From a virus, in the IMG/VR virus record IMGVR_UViG_3300005605_000002, positions 1 to 64,000 of that record: DNA of 64,000 nucleotides; one strand, written 5' to 3'. The position numbers were made by a program, and so were the translations under genes. How positions within the stretch are numbered: position 1 is the stretch's first letter; each line of letters opens with the position of its first letter. Positions 62,401-64,000 of the stretch are shown piece by piece. Below the pieces are notes generated by a model. It saw only the letters and a program-made list of their open reading frames with translations, did not search any database and had not been told where the DNA came from.

Positions 62401-64000
62401 ATATCATCATAAGTAGCAACTGTTAATTTAACATCTGCTTCATTAACAAATCCTGCTGTAGGAATATAATCTTCTACTCTATATTTTGTTGGAAAAGGTT
62501 TGTGTGTATAGTTGTTAGGTTTAAGATAAACTTCAAACGGTCTTTGTCTATAAATTAAATCAGTTTCTGCTCCTGAAACCGTATCTACTAACTCAAGTGG
62601 TTGTGGACTTAATTTAAATTTTGCTTCATCTAACTTAAATTCAATTTCATCAAAGCCGTCTGAAGATCCGTATTGGCCTAATTTAACTGCCCACTCTTCA
62701 TAAAATTCAATACTATCTTTATCAGAACTACTTAATGCATCAAATAATTTTGTTAAACTATTCTTTGTACCTTTATCTTGGATAAACCCTTGATAAAATT
62801 TATATTGACTAACATCGTCATTTATAATATTACTAAGATACTTTCTCTTTTGATATCCAATTAAATGTTGTGCTATTCTTTGTTGATTTGTATCAAAGTT
62901 ATCGGTATCTAAATCATAATAGTCTTTAAATTGTTTCGCTTTATAATCTAGATTAGGCATTAGTTCTGATGTTGGTTTTTCATCTAATCTTACCCAGCTT
63001 TCTGCTTCAAAACTTTCTGTTCCTGGAATATGTATTCTAGCAACATAATAAAATTCTTTATATTGTACTGTATCACCAATATCATAATCTTGGTAGGATT
63101 GCCATTCAGTACAAATAGCATTATCAAAAACAAATCCTGGAATATTTAATGTGCCATTCCAGTCATCTGTTCTATAACCTAGAACTTTAATTCTTTCTTG
63201 CCTATATCCTGGTTCTAAATCGTAAATAATATCACTAAAAACTGTATAGTTGTCTATTAAAACAATATGCTCTTTTTGTAATAACGGTAGTTGTACAAAA
63301 TACACACCGTCAGCACCATTAGTTGTTAGCTGGAACTCATTATCATTGTTTCTATAAACATTAACAGACTCAGGTAATAATTTTCGACCATCTGCTTTTA
63401 AAAGTGAATAGTCATAAAAGTTACCAAATATATTATCTGAAGCATAAAGATCTCTTTTAAATTTTAATTTATTTGCGCCAGGACTTAATGTTATAATACT
63501 ACTAGCATTCCAGTTTTGTGTAGCCCAAAATAAAAATTCTTTACTACTTAACTGCCAATTTTCAACAGCATTAATATCTCTATTAAAATAATTAAAATCA
63601 AATCCTTGTGCAATGAGATAATTCTCATAACCTAATAAAAAGTCAACTACTTCTTGAACTGATCTATATAAATGTCCATATGATAATTCTGCTGTAACTG
63701 TAGTATCAAATTCACTTCTAAAGATTGCTGATTTACCACCAGTAATAGGAAGTTCAACTAATTTAGCAAAGCTATCGCTACTAAAAGTATCATCACTAAA
63801 GTGTTGTGTCTTAACTCTATAAAATTCATTATTAAATGATACTGTTTGTCCTTGTATGTATGTTTGTCCAGCTTTCCATACAACAAAACTATCACTAACT
63901 CCACCGATTATTTCAACTCGGTCACCTTGTCTTTCAAAATGCTTATAATATTTAAAATAAGGATTATTTTTATTATACCCTTTTACAATAAATCCTGCCG
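53475..64000 (-). CDS. Giant virion structural protein, 5'-truncated by the window edge (at least 3,500 aa)
   Basis: The reading frame is open to the right edge, so GTG 63305 is not the start; codons from 63306 to 64000 continue without a stop or likely start. It holds FG-GAP-like propeller segments (FGSSLALTDDGDYLVIGAP near 61.7 kb, ATSIAISDDGSLLAIGCP near 59.4 kb, RFGASLDFDNNNLVV near 59.25 kb). Two Gly-rich GxGYxxxP repeat regions lie near 57.6 and 56.5 kb. Between 53.6 and 56.3 kb a repeated beta module recurs (FxVxKLP, IxVxVDG, xYT, Pxx). These suggest adhesion or a long tail-associated structure. Giant proteins of this kind occur in marine myoviruses; function unproven. Confidence 0.85.
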   Translation of the reverse strand, partial: AGFIVKGYNKNNPYFKYYKHFERQGDRVEIIGGVSDSFVVWKAGQTYIQGQTVSFNNEFYRVKTQHFSDDTFSSDSFAKLVELPITGGKSAIFRSEFDTTVTAELSYGHLYRSVQEVVDFLLGYENYLIAQGFDFNYFNRDINAVENWQLSSKEFLFWATQNWNASSIITLSPGANKLKFKRDLYASDNIFGNFYDYSLLKADGRKLLPESVNVYRNNDNEFQLTTNGADGVYFVQLPLLQKEHIVLIDNYTVFSDIIYDLEPGYRQERIKVLGYRTDDWNGTLNIPGFVFDNAICTEWQSYQDYDIGDTVQYKEFYYVARIHIPGTESFEAESWVRLDEKPTSELMPNLDYKAKQFKDYYDLDTDNFDTNQQRIAQHLIGYQKRKYLSNIINDDVSQYKFYQGFIQDKGTKNSLTKLFDALSSSDKDSIEFYEEWAVKLGQYGSSDGFDEIEFKLDEAKFKLSPQPLELVDTVSGAETDLIYRQRPFEVYLKPNNYTHKPFPTKYRVEDYIPTAGFVNEADVKLTVATYDDILSQSITDLNVGDYIWVGLRGVTWDVVKYVSTTDRVLVVTSDDDAGTTTFKLNTQARYTVNEIIGVLDVTGAEKFFKVKEVSLDNLICYQNGTTADVETANGFITQFTSSRVTNLTEANSKVLNTELKAGELIWVDDDDSSRWIVLQNTPVYSSHQILSNPETADYPGDGFGKVIASNDRNTILVVAAETKEKVYVYLRASDNVNYNLSQEILAPTDLYSGTGNFGSSLALTDDGDYLVIGAPNASNVKTKFKGAFNIGTSYVTTDVVSHLETYWEAQYPITGSTGALTFPSFYSTAVLHDANYNTGTNSYPPIVYAIRGDYNLEVSTTHILVRAPITQFAGSAAGDTIQLNWNQYSQNYPSGVLPWGSTGPGVSAVEGSKTITSKIDQILYVDNLIRIPVVGDSLSSSSALGEVSYIRISDTNKAIIYMENVSGQFDTSDTIFLNANSCGTYTLINPTDASGTFGGWWKIDGLPAFTTSLLASAQDITIPNLIMQDYITQAESRSPVPFSNTMDEVYALNQISDPTKGGRLGHLSYYDKNGLPNLSELWFLRSPKLFTDTANNGDTFNIRVNTIKGGVDPISVFDPASLGLTFTYLNDSSHQIFDIWSGFIDVTFTNFDLSGNAYIPLEGEIIVDDNTGATAEVVYIQEQLLTARLYVKNRVGTFSFGVNNGATSTISIKDRISAGVNRLSGRLDHADMDSATTGKMVVVKNDDSTQFPVTASTFQNELEVHFYSSSTVTGIARTPNYPHPLNKDWKQFYNIPTHSAGTPGAYTNEGMYCTYNRTRDGQYSFQYGYIVPDRGSNKYLGKQISFATKDKYHRLYISTNDINSIGNAGRVYFINHGTDADGNTFTFALGKDKNYKGTFSDSQIYYENDIVLYAGLFYQSRTNLSAGAWNSTLWTLLSSHIDYVGYIPNDTGLGVDSETVIDRTLLTNFAQPFTTNKTGDILGVVAKFTGSTTEVIIYRDVNGHYEFSQAIQTPTANIGFATSIAISDDGSLLAIGCPLDDTVENDNGVVYIYKQVGGEYTLLQTLYSPESDVAERFGASLDFDNNNLVVTAKGGDLIATTTFDANTTVATTLDNNLTQFKNKNEDSGQVLMFQRFNDTLIYSERFVYDNPTTRRFGDNVLFKNNHVYVSMPELTVTPTNNNMGTILDFKRDRNKLSWTTLRTPIDQVDITKYKGIFIYNTETQKLTKQIDYIDPIQGKIAGTAEEELSFKTFYDPAIYTKGVSPAVVDEGNFWGDEYVGKLWWDLSTVKYHNPYQGNIIYQTANWNRLFTGASIDIYEWIETTIKPSQWLEEADTEEGLAKGISGTPKYDDNTLVVAQVFDKVGQSFSNKYYYWVKNRKFIPAKEFRKTSAFDVAQLIEDPQSQGYQYIAPFSNNRFALYNCLNLVSGDSSAINFRYWTIDNPTNIHNEYQLISDGLATSKPKKELENKWFDSLIGWDPNFRLVPDDTLSVKEKYGILNTPRQTMFVNRLEAVKQFIERVNTTLAKYIIVDEFDLSKLQLLEALPTSNSGLFDATVDTYEELRFVGTAKVKQAVLTPTWENGGLVNVTITDPGRGYKVPPSYEFLMSGPGTGADITLTIDNLGKIDSAIIKYAGKDYPSTAKISVRKFSALVKADETVENKWSIFAYDTSTLLWNRTSSQSYDVTKYWNYKDWYAEGYSWATDFTHLIDESYQLTALDDRIGDIIKIKTVGSGGWLLLRKTSNAVAVDYTTNYTTIGRENGTIQFATSLYNYQGWYIGYDSLSYDTSDYDNQPVQEFRILLEALRDDIFIDDLAIEYNKLFFASLRYAFSEQLYVDWAFKSSFLKAKHNIGDLSQKINFQNDNLSSYQDFINEAKPYKTKVREYLSSYTKLNPTNSAITDFDLPPAYTQEDGRIVPSTLRVTDNALVGVDPGLAVYPNKYWADNIGYEVTALLIKNGGTGYLEVPVVTLSGGGGTGAKAQAYIGAGGAITWIKMTNVGTGYLSAPTVTIEGTQSEGSTAAIVNAKLGNGKVRSNHIISKYDRVSGTFLITTLTQSETFTGNASEINFNLTWPMDLRPSQITVTVNSIESLTSEYTFANIIDTTKTYTRYKGRITFTEPPVNNATIVVQYSKAIDMLHAQDRINLFYAPTSGMLGNDIAQLVDGIDYGGVEVKSFSFSGGSGWSSEPYYTSTWDTYDNTYEDEVFQLDGSTNVFTLANPLEDGVTYNVYKNGVRVDDPQWDGSSIGVTGNPNAVMASIVGDGIATTITINEELIPTVDGDTIIFRKSTSDGSFIPDPDAYDTLLQGGDLAYTSAKGILSEEIVVDGDGFVTELTSKGPEELVPGQILDTVDFKVFDRTSDGSSIISSHNYTGDAVTTDFPVTKLPASQQDIFVKVDGTILDTTQYTVNYQTKKINITTTPGDGSPVHISTMSNNGEKIIDFDRFIGDGSTSQFVTSVLYKPGLSYTLTVDGEVIVSTLAETDSTYEHEGRVVFKLGTVPNNGAIVEYVIYDSTTKTFSQMTTDSFTGNAINKKFELAQVPFTSEPTSQNIVVKLGNQILNAGYNEQYTVVSQREYQLRQWQISTATVSAENVKAFLNGVELAQGTTYRWDSFNGSVVLFENTGKIGDKLEIFVIDSGDYQMGYFDSETSLFVKTPNEVYLDTAPANGDLLTIYQFSKHDVRKIERESFDIVARNAVTLGTDSYVEYHQLTKGIIRLREEAFDAEYVWVTLNKVLLTPSIEYYVTDDKKHIRIVVDINPNDKIEVIHFTNNVIVPKFGFRIFKDMLNRTHYKRLGDNNKYTLAEDLNWSDSKIFVTNYESLPAPNKDKGIPGILFINGERIEYYLKENGAIRQLRRGTLGTGIAELHKAGSDVFDQSLMQTMPYKDETLTQVFDADGSTKGITVDFIPKSVNDFEIFVAGKRLRKTAISSFDVTSDLDSPEGDITLPAEFSVDGTTSTVTLLDTPAINSKIVVIRRIGRTWTESGIPLHRQENNIARFLRSQEVTLPK

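Noticed and set aside
63303-63305. GTG as start codon of the giant gene
   Set aside because: The frame stays open and protein-like from here to the window edge, so the true start is outside.
1-64000. Integrase, attachment sites, CRISPR array, insertion sequences or photosystem genes
   Set aside because: No matching protein motifs, spaced repeats or terminal inverted repeats with a transposase were seen.

Overview
The window is part of the genome of an AT-rich, T4-like marine myovirus. The evidence is its densely packed, overlapping genes, its T4-style late promoters (NATAAATA), a T4 RNase H-like 5' nuclease, and several small proteins of kinds I recognise from cyanophages and pelagiphages. 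It also has tail-collar and fibre-like structural genes and one giant virion protein. No photosystem gene, integrase, rRNA, tRNA or CRISPR array is visible. The host could be SAR11 or a picocyanobacterium; the sequence does not decide. No stretch above about 130 bases lacks a gene.

Layout. (1) 1-16.7 kb, plus strand: early and metabolic genes. These include a 5'-truncated TGT/DpdA-like gene, a QueD-like T-fold protein, folE and queE, so most of a 7-deazaguanine (preQ0) pathway. A glycosyltransferase, cupin, 2OG-Fe(II) oxygenase, phosphoribosyltransferase, HIT protein, SGNH-like protein, 5' nuclease, and a MoxR (CobS-like) AAA+ ATPase paired with an HExxH-VWA protein are also here. Five near-consensus sigma70-type promoters (TTGACN-16/17-TATAMT) drive this part. 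(2) 16.7-18.1 kb: a fibre-like structural gene behind a late promoter. (3) 18.1-46.1 kb: a 28-kb accessory island, mostly minus strand, with two plus-strand cassettes (25.7-29.5 and 37.2-39.4 kb). It holds nine radical-SAM enzymes, three more Fe(II)/2OG-type oxygenases, a PLP enzyme, two kinase-like proteins, a QueC-like PP-loop enzyme, two UDP-sugar-dehydrogenase-type enzymes and four glycosyltransferase-like proteins. It also holds two SGNH proteins, a methyltransferase, an FTR1 iron permease and a fatty-acid desaturase. (4) 46.1-64.0 kb, minus strand: virion structural genes. Three tandem proteins share an N-terminal module, one of them with a tail-collar domain. The last gene is a giant protein that runs off the right edge.

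How it may fit together. FolE, the QueD-like protein, QueE and the QueC-like protein would make preQ0, which the TGT/DpdA-like protein could insert into phage DNA. The island looks like a sugar and peptide (or lipid) modification factory. Dehydrogenases, an aminotransferase-like enzyme and a methyltransferase could prepare sugars, glycosyltransferases transfer them, and SGNH proteins edit acyl groups, while the radical-SAM enzymes do unknown radical chemistry. The FTR1 permease, desaturase and Tes-like radical-SAM gene form a separate membrane- and iron-themed block. Family calls rest on motifs read by eye; no database search was run.
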